64,000 bases of DNA from Caballeronia sp. Lep1P3 (GCF_022879595.1 NZ_CP084266.1:372001-436000); one strand, 5' to 3'. Positions 36,080 through 45,942 are shown, counted from the stretch's first letter. Numbers and translations are program-made. Notes: generated by a model not told the origin, from the sequence alone.

Positions 36080-38338
36080 TTAACGGAACCGGTAATTCAA
36101 GGTCGCAAGGAACGTGCGGCCAAGGCCCGGCACCGCGCGCCCGCCATCGGACGGGATGAGGGCATCGTAGTACTTCTTGTCCGTCAGGTTCAACACGTTG
36201 AACTGGATGTCATAGCGTTTCTGATGATACGCGGCCATGACGTCCCAGCGCGTATAGCCGCCGACTTGAACGAGATCGTTATTCGCCGCATAACGCGACG
36301 ACACATACGATGGCCCGCCGCCGAACTCCCAGTTGGACGTGACGTTATACGTCGACCACAGCGTCAGCATGTTTCGCGGCGTGTTGGCGAGCGTATTGCC
36401 CGTTGTACCGTCGAGCGCCCTTTGCACGGTACCGTTCATGTACGTGTAGCCGCCAAAGACTTGCCATTTGTTCGTGATGTGACCGGCCACGCCGAGCTGA
36501 TAACCGCGCACGCGCACGTCGCCGTCGAGCGTGTATTCGCCCGTCGAGACCTGTGTGCGTGCGTTCGTCTTTTCGATATTGAAAAGCGACTGCGTGACCG
36601 AAAGGCCGCCGTTCAGCAAGTCCCACTTGGAGCCGATTTCATAGGAGCGGTTCTTCTCGGCCGGCGTGTTCTGCTGATTGTTCGTGAGCGTCAGCGCTTC
36701 GAGCGACGGGTTGAACGATGTGCCATACGACACGTAATACGACTGCCATTCCGTCGGCTGCCATACGATGCCTGTACGCACGCTCGTGAAGTAATTCGTC
36801 TGCGTTGCATATCCGGGCGCGTTGATCGAGTTGTGAATCGATGCCTCATAGCGGTCCCAGCGCACGCCGCCGATCCATTTCCAATTCTCACCGAGCGAAA
36901 TCGTATCGTTGAGGTAAAGGCCAATGCCATTCGCGCTCGATTCGGCGAGATTGGTCGCCACTTCGCGATAGTTCGAGGGCCGCGATGTATAGGTCGGATC
37001 GACGAGCGGCACGATGGCGAGCGTGTTCGACGGCAGTCCCGGCGTGGTCGCCGTGAAGCTCTGGTTGCTATATGTCTCGTGACTCAGATCGACGCCGACG
37101 AGCATGTCGTGCTTGAGAAAGCCCGTCGCGAACTTGCCCTCGAAATCAGTCGTGTTGTAGACCGAGTGATCGTTGATATTGCGGTCCTTGCCCTGGAGCC
37201 GCACGTATAGCGACGAAAGCGGCAGCGTCGTGTAATTGCCGCTCGTGAGCGCGGTGGAAGTGCCGAGCGGTCCGGTGAGCACGGCGGCTGCATTTGTTGC
37301 GCGCGCTTCGGTGCTGTAGTGGCTGAACTGCGTCTGATTGCGCACGGTGAACATGTCGTTGAAACGATGTTCGACGCGCGCGTTGAGCGTCTGCACGTCC
37401 TGAATCGTGCGGTCGTCGGTGAAGCCGTAGAAGGTCTTCGTATCGACGGGGGCGGGATGGCCGTTCAATGGCGGAATGCCGTAGTCGGGCTGATCGCGAT
37501 TGTGCTGGATGAGCGCTGACAGCGTCACCTGCGTCGGCGTGCCGATGCCGAACTTCACTTCGGGCGCAACGCCGTAGTCCTTGCTCTTCATCTGATCGCG
37601 CGTCGAGCCGAGGTCCTGGCCGAACGCATTGATGCGAAACGCGGACGTATCCGTCATCGGCTGGTCGATATCGACCGTCGTTCGATAGCGGTCGTGCGTG
37701 CCGGCCTGCACGGATACGTCGGCGCGCGGCTTGAGGGTCGGCTGCTTGCTGACCTGATTGATGACGCCGCCTGTCGAACCGCGCCCGAAGTAGAGCGACG
37801 ACGGGCCATACAGCACGTCGATGGATTCGAGGTTGAACGTATCGCGATAGTACTGGCCGCGGTCGCGAAAGCCGTCGAGATAGATGTCGGTGCGCGCCGT
37901 GAAGCCGCGCAGATTGATGTTGTTGCCGATCTGCCCGCCTTCGGCCGCGCCGAGCGTCACGCCGGGCACGTTGCGCAGCGCGTCGGAAAAGGAACTGACC
38001 GCCTGCGACTGCAACACCGCCTTGGGCACGACGACGACTGCCTGCGGAATGTCGCGCAGGGCGGTGGGCACCTTCGCGCCGACGCTCGACACTTCCGGCT
38101 GAAAATCGCCTGCGGTTTCGCTCTGCCCGGTCACCGCGACGGCGGGAAGGGTAGCGGTCTCGGGAGCATCCGTGTTCGGTTTTGAATCCGCAATGGCGGC
38201 GGAAGCGCCTTCGGCGGGAGCCGCGGCAGGCCGTGCGACCTGCGATGCGGGTGCTGCGGTCTGCGCGTAAAGCGGCGCGGCCATCGGCACGGCCGCGATA
38301 GTAACCAGTGCCGCGGCAAGCGGCGTTTTCCTCAACAT
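36080..38338 (-). CDS. TonB-dependent siderophore receptor (Fiu/PiuA type)
   Basis: This 752-residue outer-membrane protein has a signal peptide ending at PLYA-QTA. A plug domain follows (about 90-215: [39 protein letters not shown]), then a 22-strand barrel ending NYRFR. The family binds catecholate siderophores and needs TonB energy. A piuC gene follows and a Fur-like box lies about 130 bases upstream, both consistent with iron repression. The region just after the signal peptide is Ala/Pro-rich. Confidence 0.9.
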   Translation of the reverse strand: MLRKTPLAAALVTIAAVPMAAPLYAQTAAPASQVARPAAAPAEGASAAIADSKPNTDAPETATLPAVAVTGQSETAGDFQPEVSSVGAKVPTALRDIPQAVVVVPKAVLQSQAVSSFSDALRNVPGVTLGAAEGGQIGNNINLRGFTARTDIYLDGFRDRGQYYRDTFNLESIDVLYGPSSLYFGRGSTGGVINQVSKQPTLKPRADVSVQAGTHDRYRTTVDIDQPMTDTSAFRINAFGQDLGSTRDQMKSKDYGVAPEVKFGIGTPTQVTLSALIQHNRDQPDYGIPPLNGHPAPVDTKTFYGFTDDRTIQDVQTLNARVEHRFNDMFTVRNQTQFSHYSTEARATNAAAVLTGPLGTSTALTSGNYTTLPLSSLYVRLQGKDRNINDHSVYNTTDFEGKFATGFLKHDMLVGVDLSHETYSNQSFTATTPGLPSNTLAIVPLVDPTYTSRPSNYREVATNLAESSANGIGLYLNDTISLGENWKWIGGVRWDRYEASIHNSINAPGYATQTNYFTSVRTGIVWQPTEWQSYYVSYGTSFNPSLEALTLTNNQQNTPAEKNRSYEIGSKWDLLNGGLSVTQSLFNIEKTNARTQVSTGEYTLDGDVRVRGYQLGVAGHITNKWQVFGGYTYMNGTVQRALDGTTGNTLANTPRNMLTLWSTYNVTSNWEFGGGPSYVSSRYAANNDLVQVGGYTRWDVMAAYHQKRYDIQFNVLNLTDKKYYDALIPSDGGRAVPGLGRTFLATLNYRFR

Positions 38339-38788
38339 GTCGTTCCCCGATACTTGTTAGTGATGTGCTGCTGCCGGCTAGCGCCGTCTTGCTGACGGCG
38401 TGCCGGATTCGCGTCGGTCGAACCAGGCGCTGGCTGTTATTGCCTCGATCTAGCGTCGCATCGGCTAAATACGAATCAATATCATTACACGTTACGGAAA
38501 TTTTTGGAAATAAACATTGCAGAGCGGGGGTCCATTCGTTGCGGCGCGACACCTGTCCGGGGCATAAACGGCGTTTTGCATTCGTATGCACCATGCCGGA
38601 TGCGAATGCTCTCTAACGGTGCGTGTCTGCCGCAGGATCGGGCATTGCACAGACGGCGGGCATCACAGTTTCAAAGCATGGATTCCCGTTAGCGCCCACG
38701 GTTGGGGCATACGCACGATTCCGATGCCGGCCACAGGTTTTGGCTCGGAACTTGCAGAGAAGGCGGCTTTTTGAGACGGCCGTCGATC
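38339..38788. other. Divergent intergenic region between the siderophore receptor and amt
   Basis: This 450-base gap holds the Fur-like box at 38468-38486. The rest up to the ammonium transporter start contains no gene that I can support. Short frames here have no family pattern. The amt promoter should lie at its right end. Confidence 0.5.
38468..38486 (-). promoter_or_regulatory. Fur-box-like site upstream of the siderophore receptor
   Basis: On the minus strand AATGATATTGATTCGTATT resembles the Fur consensus GATAATGATAATCATTATC, keeping the AATGATA half and ATT spacing. It lies 130-148 bases before the receptor ATG. This would give iron-dependent repression of the receptor-piuC operon. 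Confidence 0.65.
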
Positions 38789-39991
38789 ATGCAGGCACTT
38801 CAATCCGGAACCGACACGCTCTTCCTGCTTCTGGGCGCCGCAATGGTGCTCGCGATGCACGCGGGTTTCGCTTTCCTCGAACTCGGAACGGTCCGCCGCG
38901 AAAACCAGGTGAACGCACTCGTGAAGATCCTGGTCGATTTCGCCGTTTCGACGCTCGCGTACTTCTTCATCGGCTACAACATCGCTTACGGCGTGCAGTT
39001 CATGCACAGCGCCGACATCCTGGCCGAACATAACGGCTACGCGCTCGTGCGCTTCTTCTTCCTGTTGACGTTCGCCGCCGCGATACCAGCGATCGTGTCG
39101 GGCGGGATTGCGGAACGGTCGAAGTTCAATCCGCAGCTTTTCGCGACCTGCGTGATCGTCGGCTTCGTTTACCCGCTGCTGGAAGGCGTGGCGTGGAACG
39201 AGCGCTTTGGCATTCAGGCGTGGCTCGCGCATGCCTTCGGCGCGCCGTTCCACGATTTCGCCGGCTCTGTCGTCGTGCACGCATTCGGCGGCTGGGTCGC
39301 GCTGCCGGCGGTGCTGCTGCTCGGGCCGCGTCACGGGCGCTATCACAAGGACGGACGCATCGCCGCGCATCCGCCTTCGAGCATCCCGTTTCTCGCGCTG
39401 GGCGCGTGGGTGCTCGCCGTCGGCTGGTTCGGCTTCAACGTGATGAGCGCGCAGACGGTCGACAAGATCAGCGGCCTCGTCGCGGTCAATTCGCTGATGG
39501 CGATGGTCGGCGGCACGCTCGCCGCGTGGTTCGCGGGGCGCAACGATCCCGGCTTCACGTACAACGGGCCGCTCGCCGGTCTCGTCGCCGTGTGCGCGGG
39601 TTCGGATTTGATGCACCCGCTGGGCGCGCTGATCGTGGGCGCGGTCGCGGGCGTGCTCTTCGTGCAGATGTTCACCTGCGTGCAGAACCGCTGGCGTATC
39701 GACGATGTGCTCGGCGTGTGGCCGCTGCACGGGATGTGCGGCGCGTGGGGCGGCATCGCGGCGGGCATCTTCGGGCAGAAGGCGTTCGGCGGCATCGGCG
39801 GGGTGTCGATCTGGTCGCAGGCCATCGGCACCATCGGCGCAGTGTTGCTGGCGCTCGCCGGCGGGGCCGCGGTGTATGGCGCCATCAAGATGACGGTGGG
39901 ACTGCGCCTCGACCGCGAGGAAGAGTTCAACGGCGCGGACCTCGCCATCCACCGCATTTCGTCGACGCCGGATCGCGAGATGGCGGGCTGA
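38789..39991 (+). CDS. amt: Ammonium transporter (Amt/MEP family)
   Basis: This 400-residue protein has eleven predicted membrane helices. The conduction-pore twin histidines are visible in FAGSVVVHAFGGW and VWPLHGMCGAWGG. N-terminal pattern QSGTDTLFLLLGAAMVLAMHAG fits Amt. No glnK gene is adjacent, unlike the usual amtB operon. The start at 38789 gives the family N-terminus; upstream in-frame codons look non-coding. A hybrid histidine kinase follows 255 bases downstream. Confidence 0.88.
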   Translation: MQALQSGTDTLFLLLGAAMVLAMHAGFAFLELGTVRRENQVNALVKILVDFAVSTLAYFFIGYNIAYGVQFMHSADILAEHNGYALVRFFFLLTFAAAIPAIVSGGIAERSKFNPQLFATCVIVGFVYPLLEGVAWNERFGIQAWLAHAFGAPFHDFAGSVVVHAFGGWVALPAVLLLGPRHGRYHKDGRIAAHPPSSIPFLALGAWVLAVGWFGFNVMSAQTVDKISGLVAVNSLMAMVGGTLAAWFAGRNDPGFTYNGPLAGLVAVCAGSDLMHPLGALIVGAVAGVLFVQMFTCVQNRWRIDDVLGVWPLHGMCGAWGGIAAGIFGQKAFGGIGGVSIWSQAIGTIGAVLLALAGGAAVYGAIKMTVGLRLDREEEFNGADLAIHRISSTPDREMAG

Positions 39992-40019
39992 GCGATCGAT
40001 CGCCGATTGCACGCAAAAT

Positions 40020-40056
40020 ACCGGCGGGCGGCATGCAAGATGCAATCGCCGCCGGT
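40020..40056 (+). terminator. Possible terminator after amt
   Basis: ACCGGCGG (40020-40027) pairs with CCGCCGGT (40049-40056) around a 21-base loop that itself holds ATGCA repeats. Only TT follows, so termination is uncertain. It lies about 30 bases after the amt stop. Confidence 0.4.
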
Positions 40057-40246
40057 TTGCGGAGTATCAGAGCAGAGCCGGGCATACGTTTCGCTGAATG
40101 TGACGGCGATCGGGACGAGGCATGTCACCGATCGATGCGGCCGCATCGGTTCGAAGAAGTCGCGACGCACGTCGACATCGGCTCGCTATGCCGATGCGTG
40201 CTCGCCGGTTACGATATAGCGGCCGACTCACATAAAGGCCGAACGC

Positions 40247-42448
40247 TTGAACCCCACAGAGACCGGGAACTTCGATTTACCGCTCCCTTCGCGCAACTTC
40301 GCGCTGACGCGGCGCGTGCTGCTGCTCGTGCTGGCCGCCTCGGTCGTGATTCCGCTCGCGTGTCTTTGCATTTACGGCTATTACGACTACCAGCGCCGCT
40401 TCGCCGATGCCGAAGAACTGACGGAGCGCCTCGCCCGCGTCGCGAACGAGCATGCGCTCAAAGTCCTCGATCTGAATCAGCAACTCGAGACGCGTGTCTC
40501 CGATCTGCTCGGTGATAGCGACGACGCTAGCATTCGCAGCCGCGAAGAAGCGCTGCATCGCGCGCTCGACGACATGAGCGGGACCCTCGTGCAAGTCGCC
40601 GCCATTTCGCTATTCGGAGTGAACGGCGAATTGCTCGCCAATAGCCGCTGGTATCCCGCGCCGCACATTTCCGTCGCCGATCGCGACGACTTCCGTTCCG
40701 CACGCGCGCTCGCACCCGTGACCTACTTTTCGCGGCCATTGCTCGGCAAGCTCGCGCAATCGGACGTGTTCACGACGACGATGGGCCGCATAGGCCGCGA
40801 CGGGCAGTTTCTCGGCGTGGTGTCGATTGCGCTCAAGCGCGATTACTTCGTCGACTTCTATCACGAGATAGCGGCGGGCGATAACGCGCTCGTAATCGGC
40901 TTATATCGTCGCGATGGCGGCATTCTCGTGCGTTATCCGCCGGGCAAGGAGGCGCAGCCCGCGAACAATACGCCGTTCACCCAGGCGTTTCGCAGCAACG
41001 AGTTGTATGGCCGCCTGCGCATGACATCCACCGTGGACCACGTCGAGCGCGTGCTTGCATATCGGCGTGTCGGAGATTTCCCGCTGTACGTCGCGACAGG
41101 CTATGCGACGTCCGTCGTGCGCGCGCGCTGGCGTCAGAATCTCGCGCTCGTCGCGGCCATCGCGGCGTTGCCGTGCATCGCGGTATGGCTTCTGATCGCC
41201 TTTTCGATCCGCCGGCTCGATGCCGAGCGCGACGCGTGGGAACGCTGGCAAGCCGAAGTGGCGACGCGCCTGTCGATCGAGGCATCGAGCCGGCAGTTGC
41301 GGCGCATGGGCGCGCTCGGCAACCTCGTCGCGAACGTCGCGCATGACTTCAATAACCTGCTGATGGTCGTGTCGTCGAACATGGCGCTTGCGCGGCGCAA
41401 GCACTTCAACGATGTCGAAAGCGAAGTGCTGGCCGTCGAACGCGCGACGGCGGGCGCCGAATCGCTTGCGCGGCGGCTCATGAGCGTCGCGCGCAAGCAT
41501 CCGCTCAAGCAGGAAGTCATCGATCCCGCCGCGTGGCTTCGCAGCATGCTCGACATCGTGAAGCGCGCGGTGCATCCGTCGGTCTCGCTGACCGTCGAAT
41601 TCTCGGCGGACGTGTGGCCGATCATGGCCGATGCCGTCGAACTGGAACTCGCGCTCGTCAATATCGTCGCGAATGCGAGCGAGGCCATGCCGCGCGGCGG
41701 ACGCATCGTGATTCGTTGCCAGAATGCGCGTGTGCGCGCATCGGAAACGGATTTGCCCGATGGCGAATACGTGCTCATTTCCGTCACCGACAACGGCGAG
41801 GGCATGAGCGAAGCGGTCTTGCGCCGCGCGTTCGAGCCGCTCTTCACGACGAAGGTTCGCGGCGCGGGCACCGGCTTGGGCCTTGCGCAAGTGCTGGCCG
41901 CATGCGAACAGGCGGGCGGCACCGCGCGCATCACGAGCGTGGCGGGCGCGGGCACGACAGTTAGGCTTTATCTGCCGAAGCATCATGGGCCAGCGCCCAC
42001 GTCCGCGCCCGTGTCCGCGCCTGTGATCGAGCCGGAGCCGGTGAAGCGCGCGCAGCCGTCATCCACCGCAAGCGACGAGCATCCGTTGCATGGCATGTCC
42101 GTGCTGCTCGTCGAAGACAACAAGGACGTTGCGGCCGGCGTCATGGCCGTGCTCGAAGTCTTCGGTTGCGCCGTGCATCACGAAGAGAGCGCGGATGGCG
42201 CTTTCGCGCTGCTCGGCGAAGGCCATGCGTTCGACCTCGTGCTGTCCGACGTGCAGATGCCGGGCAGCATGAACGGCATCGATCTCGCCGAGCAGATCAT
42301 GAAGCGGCTGCCCGCGCAGAAACTCGTGTTAATGACGGGCTATGCGGACGAGATAGAGCGTGCGAGGCATCTCGGCGTGCCGATTCTCGCGAAGCCATTC
42401 GACATGGACGATCTTCGCGATCTCATCGCGGAAGGCGTGCCGCATTGA
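40247..42448 (+). CDS. Membrane hybrid sensor histidine kinase with receiver domain
   Basis: This 733-residue protein starts at TTG, with an AAAGG site eight bases upstream. It has a membrane helix at about 22-45, a periplasmic Cache-like sensor (about 50-285), a second helix near 297-320, HisKA with phospho-acceptor His in NVAHDFNNLL (about 365) and an HATPase_c with GTGLGLAQVLAACEQAGG. A Pro-rich linker leads to a receiver domain (about 615-730) containing LVLSDVQMPG. No separate response regulator is adjacent. The nearby ammonium transporter may be related, which is inference. Confidence 0.85.
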   Translation: MNPTETGNFDLPLPSRNFALTRRVLLLVLAASVVIPLACLCIYGYYDYQRRFADAEELTERLARVANEHALKVLDLNQQLETRVSDLLGDSDDASIRSREEALHRALDDMSGTLVQVAAISLFGVNGELLANSRWYPAPHISVADRDDFRSARALAPVTYFSRPLLGKLAQSDVFTTTMGRIGRDGQFLGVVSIALKRDYFVDFYHEIAAGDNALVIGLYRRDGGILVRYPPGKEAQPANNTPFTQAFRSNELYGRLRMTSTVDHVERVLAYRRVGDFPLYVATGYATSVVRARWRQNLALVAAIAALPCIAVWLLIAFSIRRLDAERDAWERWQAEVATRLSIEASSRQLRRMGALGNLVANVAHDFNNLLMVVSSNMALARRKHFNDVESEVLAVERATAGAESLARRLMSVARKHPLKQEVIDPAAWLRSMLDIVKRAVHPSVSLTVEFSADVWPIMADAVELELALVNIVANASEAMPRGGRIVIRCQNARVRASETDLPDGEYVLISVTDNGEGMSEAVLRRAFEPLFTTKVRGAGTGLGLAQVLAACEQAGGTARITSVAGAGTTVRLYLPKHHGPAPTSAPVSAPVIEPEPVKRAQPSSTASDEHPLHGMSVLLVEDNKDVAAGVMAVLEVFGCAVHHEESADGAFALLGEGHAFDLVLSDVQMPGSMNGIDLAEQIMKRLPAQKLVLMTGYADEIERARHLGVPILAKPFDMDDLRDLIAEGVPH

Positions 42449-42451
42449 CTT

Positions 42452-42943
42452 CTAGCCTTTGTCATGCGAGGAAATCGGGCGCGCGCCTACGAGCGGATTG
42501 AATGCGCGCTTGCCTGGCGATGCGGTGTCGTCGTCGCTGCGCTTTGTGCGCGTCGCGCGCTTGCTTTCCCCGCCCAACTGACTCAGCAAGTCTTCGTCGT
42601 CAGTGGGTTCTTCATTGGTCGGCTCGGCGCGCGCGTTTGCCTGCTGCGCGCCCGCGAGATGCTCGACCACCGAGATGAAGTCCTTCTGTGCCGCGCGCAA
42701 TGCGCGCCCCGGCATCATCATGAGCACGACCGCTTCCTGCACGGTGCGGTCGTCGACGGTATGAAGCGCGCCTGCTTCGTTCCAGTCGATGCCGCTATTC
42801 GCATAGGCTGCGATCACATGATGCAGGACCGCCGGAGAGAGCACGCCGGCATCGTATAAGCCGACGATCTGCCGCTCCGCGAGCGCGAAAAGACTCGGTT
42901 GAGAGGCAACGACGGGCTTCGCCCTCGGTTTGCGCGCGGCCAT
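42452..42943 (-). CDS. Hypothetical protein with charged C-terminal tail
   Basis: This 163-residue protein starts [10 protein letters not shown]. It has a helical middle (FALAERQIVGLYDAGVLSPAV, QEAVVLMMMPGRALRAAQ) and a long polar C-terminal tail rich in Glu/Asp then Lys/Arg. No known domain is recognised. The start codon overlaps the stop of the PQQ sugar dehydrogenase by one base (TAATG), so the two are translationally coupled. Confidence 0.6.
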   Translation of the reverse strand: MAARKPRAKPVVASQPSLFALAERQIVGLYDAGVLSPAVLHHVIAAYANSGIDWNEAGALHTVDDRTVQEAVVLMMMPGRALRAAQKDFISVVEHLAGAQQANARAEPTNEEPTDDEDLLSQLGGESKRATRTKRSDDDTASPGKRAFNPLVGARPISSHDKG

Positions 42944-44256
42944 TATTTCGACGCGGGCGCGACCCGCCATACGGTGTTGCCGACATCGTCGGCGACGAGC
43001 AGATTGCCCGCATGATCGACGGCGACGCCCACGGGACGACCGAGCGCGTGGCCATCCGAAGAAAGAAAACCAGTGAGAATGACTTCGGGCGGGCCGGACG
43101 GATTGCCGTCCGCGAACGGCACGAAGATGACTTCGTAACCGCTTCTCGGCTTGCGGTTCCACGATCCATGCTGACCGATGAACGCGCCGTTCCAGTAATG
43201 CTGCGGAAACGCTTCGGCATCGTAAAACACGAGTCCTAGCGATGCCGTATGCGCGCCGAGCGCATAGTCCGGAACCACGGCTGATTGCACGAGGTCCGCG
43301 CGTTGCGGCTTCACGCGATCGTCGACATGCTGGCCGTAATAGCTATAAGGCCAGCCATAGAACGCGCCATCCTTAACCGACGTCATATAGTCGGGAACGA
43401 GTTCGTTGCCGAGCTCATCGCGCTCGTTCACCGCCGTCCATAGCGCGCCGCTTTGCGGTTGCCATGACAAGCCGTTCGGATTGCGCAAACCCGTTGCAAA
43501 GAGCCGCGTTTGCCGCGTTGCAATGTCCACTTCCATGATCGCCGCGCGTCCCTCCTCGGCGTCGATGCCGTTCTCCGCCGCGTTGCTATTCGAGCCGATC
43601 GTCACGTAAAGCCGCTTGCCGTCCGCGCTTGCAATGACGTTCTTCGTCCAGTGATGATTAATGGTCCCAGCGGGCAAGTCGATGAACTTCTCGCCCGGCG
43701 ACTCGATGTGCGTTTCGCCGCTTCGATATTTGAAGCGCACGATCGCATCCGTATCGGCAACGTAAAGATCGTCTCCGACGAGCGCCATGCCGAACGGCGA
43801 ATGCAGCTTGTCGATGAAGACCGTGCGCGTTTCCGCGACGCCGTCGCCATCCGCATCGCGCAGCAGCGTGATGCGATCCGGACTCGGCATGCCCGCGCCG
43901 GCGCGCTTCATCACCTTCTTCATGACCATGCCTTTGACGCCCGCGTTTTCGTCGTGCTGTGCGGGCGCATTCGTCTCAGCGACGAGTACATCGCCGTTAG
44001 GTAAGGTCGCGATCCATCGCGGATGATCGAGTCCAGACGCGAACGCATTCACATTGAAGCCTGCCGGTGACAGCGGCTTTTGCCCTTGCGCCCACGCCCT
44101 CGCCGGCGCGATGTTCACCGTCGGCAGCAACGACTTGTGCGGCGCGGGCAGCATGGGATTCGGGCCGAAGCCCGCGGGATAGTCGTCCGCGCGCGTCGCG
44201 CCGCTCGCGACGGCCAGCATCGCGATAGCCGCCGCGCGCAAGCGTCGCGAGTTCAT
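42943..44256 (-). CDS. PQQ-dependent sugar dehydrogenase (L-sorbosone dehydrogenase-like)
   Basis: This 437-residue protein has a signal peptide ending TRA-DDY. The beta-propeller repeats follow: [20 protein letters not shown] in part, [31 protein letters not shown] and [19 protein letters not shown]. This is the GDH/sorbosone dehydrogenase fold using PQQ in the periplasm. A 55-residue zinc module is encoded 3 bases upstream and an unknown protein overlaps downstream. A pqqA-like peptide gene lies about 2.2 kb away. Confidence 0.85.
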   Translation of the reverse strand: MNSRRLRAAAIAMLAVASGATRADDYPAGFGPNPMLPAPHKSLLPTVNIAPARAWAQGQKPLSPAGFNVNAFASGLDHPRWIATLPNGDVLVAETNAPAQHDENAGVKGMVMKKVMKRAGAGMPSPDRITLLRDADGDGVAETRTVFIDKLHSPFGMALVGDDLYVADTDAIVRFKYRSGETHIESPGEKFIDLPAGTINHHWTKNVIASADGKRLYVTIGSNSNAAENGIDAEEGRAAIMEVDIATRQTRLFATGLRNPNGLSWQPQSGALWTAVNERDELGNELVPDYMTSVKDGAFYGWPYSYYGQHVDDRVKPQRADLVQSAVVPDYALGAHTASLGLVFYDAEAFPQHYWNGAFIGQHGSWNRKPRSGYEVIFVPFADGNPSGPPEVILTGFLSSDGHALGRPVGVAVDHAGNLLVADDVGNTVWRVAPASK

Positions 44257-44259
44257 CGA

Positions 44260-44427
44260 TCAGCCTCCGCCGATGCCTTGCGTCACCTTGCCGGTGCCGT
44301 CGCAAGTCGGGCAATCGGCGCCATTTTGCTTGCCGGTGCCGTTGCAGTCAGGGCAGATGTCCTCGCCCGTGCCGGGCGCGCCGGGTTCCGCTTCATCGCC
44401 GGGACTCAGTGGGGGTTCTTGCGCCAT
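44260..44427 (-). CDS. 55-residue DnaJ-type zinc-module protein
   Basis: This tiny protein contains two CxxCxGxG motifs, CPDCNGTG (25-32) and CPTCDGTG (39-46). These are the pair that forms one zinc site in DnaJ's central domain. The rest is acidic and Gly/Pro-rich, with no J-domain. CAGGAG lies 7 bases before the ATG, and the PQQ dehydrogenase starts 3 bases after its stop. It could bind zinc and assist folding or metal delivery of the partner; that role is inference. Confidence 0.7.
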   Translation of the reverse strand: MAQEPPLSPGDEAEPGAPGTGEDICPDCNGTGKQNGADCPTCDGTGKVTQGIGGG

Positions 44428-44524
44428 GATCGTCTCCTGGTGGTGGTGCTGCGTGGTGTTGCTCGAGCGCGCTTGGAAATTGTCCGTTGCTCGGCATGAG
44501 CAAGCGCCGTTCCCTTTGCCGCGT

Positions 44525-44950
44525 TTAAGGCTTGCGTCCGAACGCTTCGCGCAAGTGTTTCTTGGCGCGCTCGAGTGTAGTGCGCCGCGTCTTGGGCAGA
44601 TTACGCCCCGCGCGATTGATATAGAAGTTAAGCATCGACATGGCCGATTGAAACGGCGAGCCCTTGCGACGTGTGCTTTTCTCCGAAGAGTGCTTGAGCG
44701 ATTGCGCGATTTCCTCTGCATTGCCGGTCTTGAAGATATCGTGCTCGAGATCCATCGCGTCGCTCGTTTCCATCACATGATGCGACCAGCGATGATTCGA
44801 TCCGGCGGCTTTAGCCGGTGCACGCTTTGCGCTGCCGGCCTTCTTGCGATCGCTTGCGAGCGCATGACGCTGCCGCGTGCCGCCGGTCTTGCCGGAGCGC
44901 GTCTTTCTTGCGCCTGTCGATGTCTTCGTGGTCTTGCGGCTCGTTGCCAT
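44525..44950 (-). CDS. DUF3175 protein
   Basis: This 141-residue protein has a basic Lys/Thr/Ala-rich N-terminal tail (about 1-48) and a DUF3175 domain (WSHHVMETSDAMDLE followed by FKTGNAEEIAQSLKHSSE) that ends with RRKGSPFQSAMSMLNFYINRAG in pieces. The function is unknown. Such proteins often occur in stress-response clusters and may bind DNA through the basic tail. It lies 12 bases downstream of udgX on the same strand. Confidence 0.82.
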   Translation of the reverse strand: MATSRKTTKTSTGARKTRSGKTGGTRQRHALASDRKKAGSAKRAPAKAAGSNHRWSHHVMETSDAMDLEHDIFKTGNAEEIAQSLKHSSEKSTRRKGSPFQSAMSMLNFYINRAGRNLPKTRRTTLERAKKHLREAFGRKP

Positions 44951-44962
44951 GACGTTCCTCGA

Positions 44963-45580
44963 TCAACGTGTGTTCTTCATGAGCCGATGCGCTTCGCGCA
45001 GCGCATCGACGATCGCCTGATAGGCGGCATGGCGCGTTTCGGGATCGGGTGCGCGCAACACGAACGAAGGGTGATAGGTGGCGACCACAACGCGTCCTTC
45101 GTGTTCGATCGCGTGTCCCATCGACGCCTGCAATTTGGCCTTCGAATCGCGCAACACCGATTTGAGCGCGGTTGCGCCGAGCGCGACGATCACCTTGGGA
45201 TCGATAGTCGCGGTTTCGCGATCCATCCAGTAATGACATGCATCGACTTCGCGCTGCGCGGGCGTCTTGTGCATGCGGCGCTTGCCGCGCGGCTCCCATT
45301 TGAAGTGCTTGACTGCGTTGGTCACATAGACTTCCTTGCGCGCGACGCCTGCTTCATCGAGCGCGCGATCGAGCATCGCGCCTGCCGGACCCACGAAAGG
45401 CTTGCCCTGCAGATCCTCCTGATCGCCGGGCTGCTCGCCGACGATCATCAGCGGCGCATGACGCGGACCCGCGCCCGGCACCGCTTGCGTCGCGTCCTTG
45501 TAGAGCGCGCAGCGATGGCATTCGTCGAGCGAATCCGGAGTCTGGTCGGGTTCTACGCCGGGTTGTCTGATGGTCGGCAT
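44963..45580 (-). CDS. udgX: UdgX-type uracil-DNA glycosylase (family 4-related)
   Basis: This 205-residue protein shows Fe-S ligands Cys21/Cys24 (CHRC) and Cys115. It also has GEQPGDQED at 48-56, and NAVKHFKWEP leading to the UdgX-specific KRRMHK (100-105) with His104. In UdgX that His attacks the abasic sugar and leaves the enzyme covalently attached to DNA. Ile in the usual KRRIH is Met here. The C-terminal ATYHPSFVLRA is the family motif. DUF3175 follows 12 bases downstream and a short reductase-like gene lies 11 bases upstream. Confidence 0.85.
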   Translation of the reverse strand: MPTIRQPGVEPDQTPDSLDECHRCALYKDATQAVPGAGPRHAPLMIVGEQPGDQEDLQGKPFVGPAGAMLDRALDEAGVARKEVYVTNAVKHFKWEPRGKRRMHKTPAQREVDACHYWMDRETATIDPKVIVALGATALKSVLRDSKAKLQASMGHAIEHEGRVVVATYHPSFVLRAPDPETRHAAYQAIVDALREAHRLMKNTR

Positions 45581-45591
45581 GGCATGCGGCC

Positions 45592-45942
45592 TCAACCGTT
45601 CGCCATGCGTCGCGCGGCGTCTAGCGTAAGCGGCTCGCGCGTGGCTTCCGCAAGCCGGCTCGTCGCAGCGCTGCGTTCGCATGACATGACGGCGCGCAGC
45701 GCATCGCCCTTCGTCGTATAGGCGATGAAGGCCTGTGCATCGAGATCGCCGTCTATTTCTACGCGGTCGAATTCGTCCGCATGGCCGAGATACTCGAACG
45801 TCTTGTCGTAGTGAAGCGTCCAGAAGAAGGGGACGCCCGCATACTCGCGCGCTATGCCGGCCATGTTGAAGGCCGCCACCCGCGTGCCACGGTCGCCTGG
45901 CAAGTCGTCCACGCGCGCCACTTTGTGCTGGATCGCGGACAT
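45592..45942 (-). CDS. Freestanding reductase C-terminal domain (truncated FAD oxidoreductase-like)
   Basis: This 116-residue frame resembles only the last ~110 residues of apoptosis-inducing-factor-like FAD/NADH oxidoreductases: VAAFNMAGIAREYAGVPFFW, then LHYDKTFEYLGHADEFD and LDAQAFIAYTTKGDALRAV. The FAD and NAD domains (some 300 residues) are absent. A good GGAG site stands 7-10 bases before the ATG at 45942 and the frame is intact. So it may be a surviving fragment that is still translated, or a pseudogene. It heads the udgX-DUF3175 run. Confidence 0.55.
   Translation of the reverse strand: MSAIQHKVARVDDLPGDRGTRVAAFNMAGIAREYAGVPFFWTLHYDKTFEYLGHADEFDRVEIDGDLDAQAFIAYTTKGDALRAVMSCERSAATSRLAEATREPLTLDAARRMANG

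Noticed and set aside
42000..42040. Repeated GTGTCCGCGCC-like units in the hybrid kinase gene.
   Set aside because: They encode a Pro/Ser/Ala/Val linker between the kinase and receiver domains and look like ordinary linker repetition.
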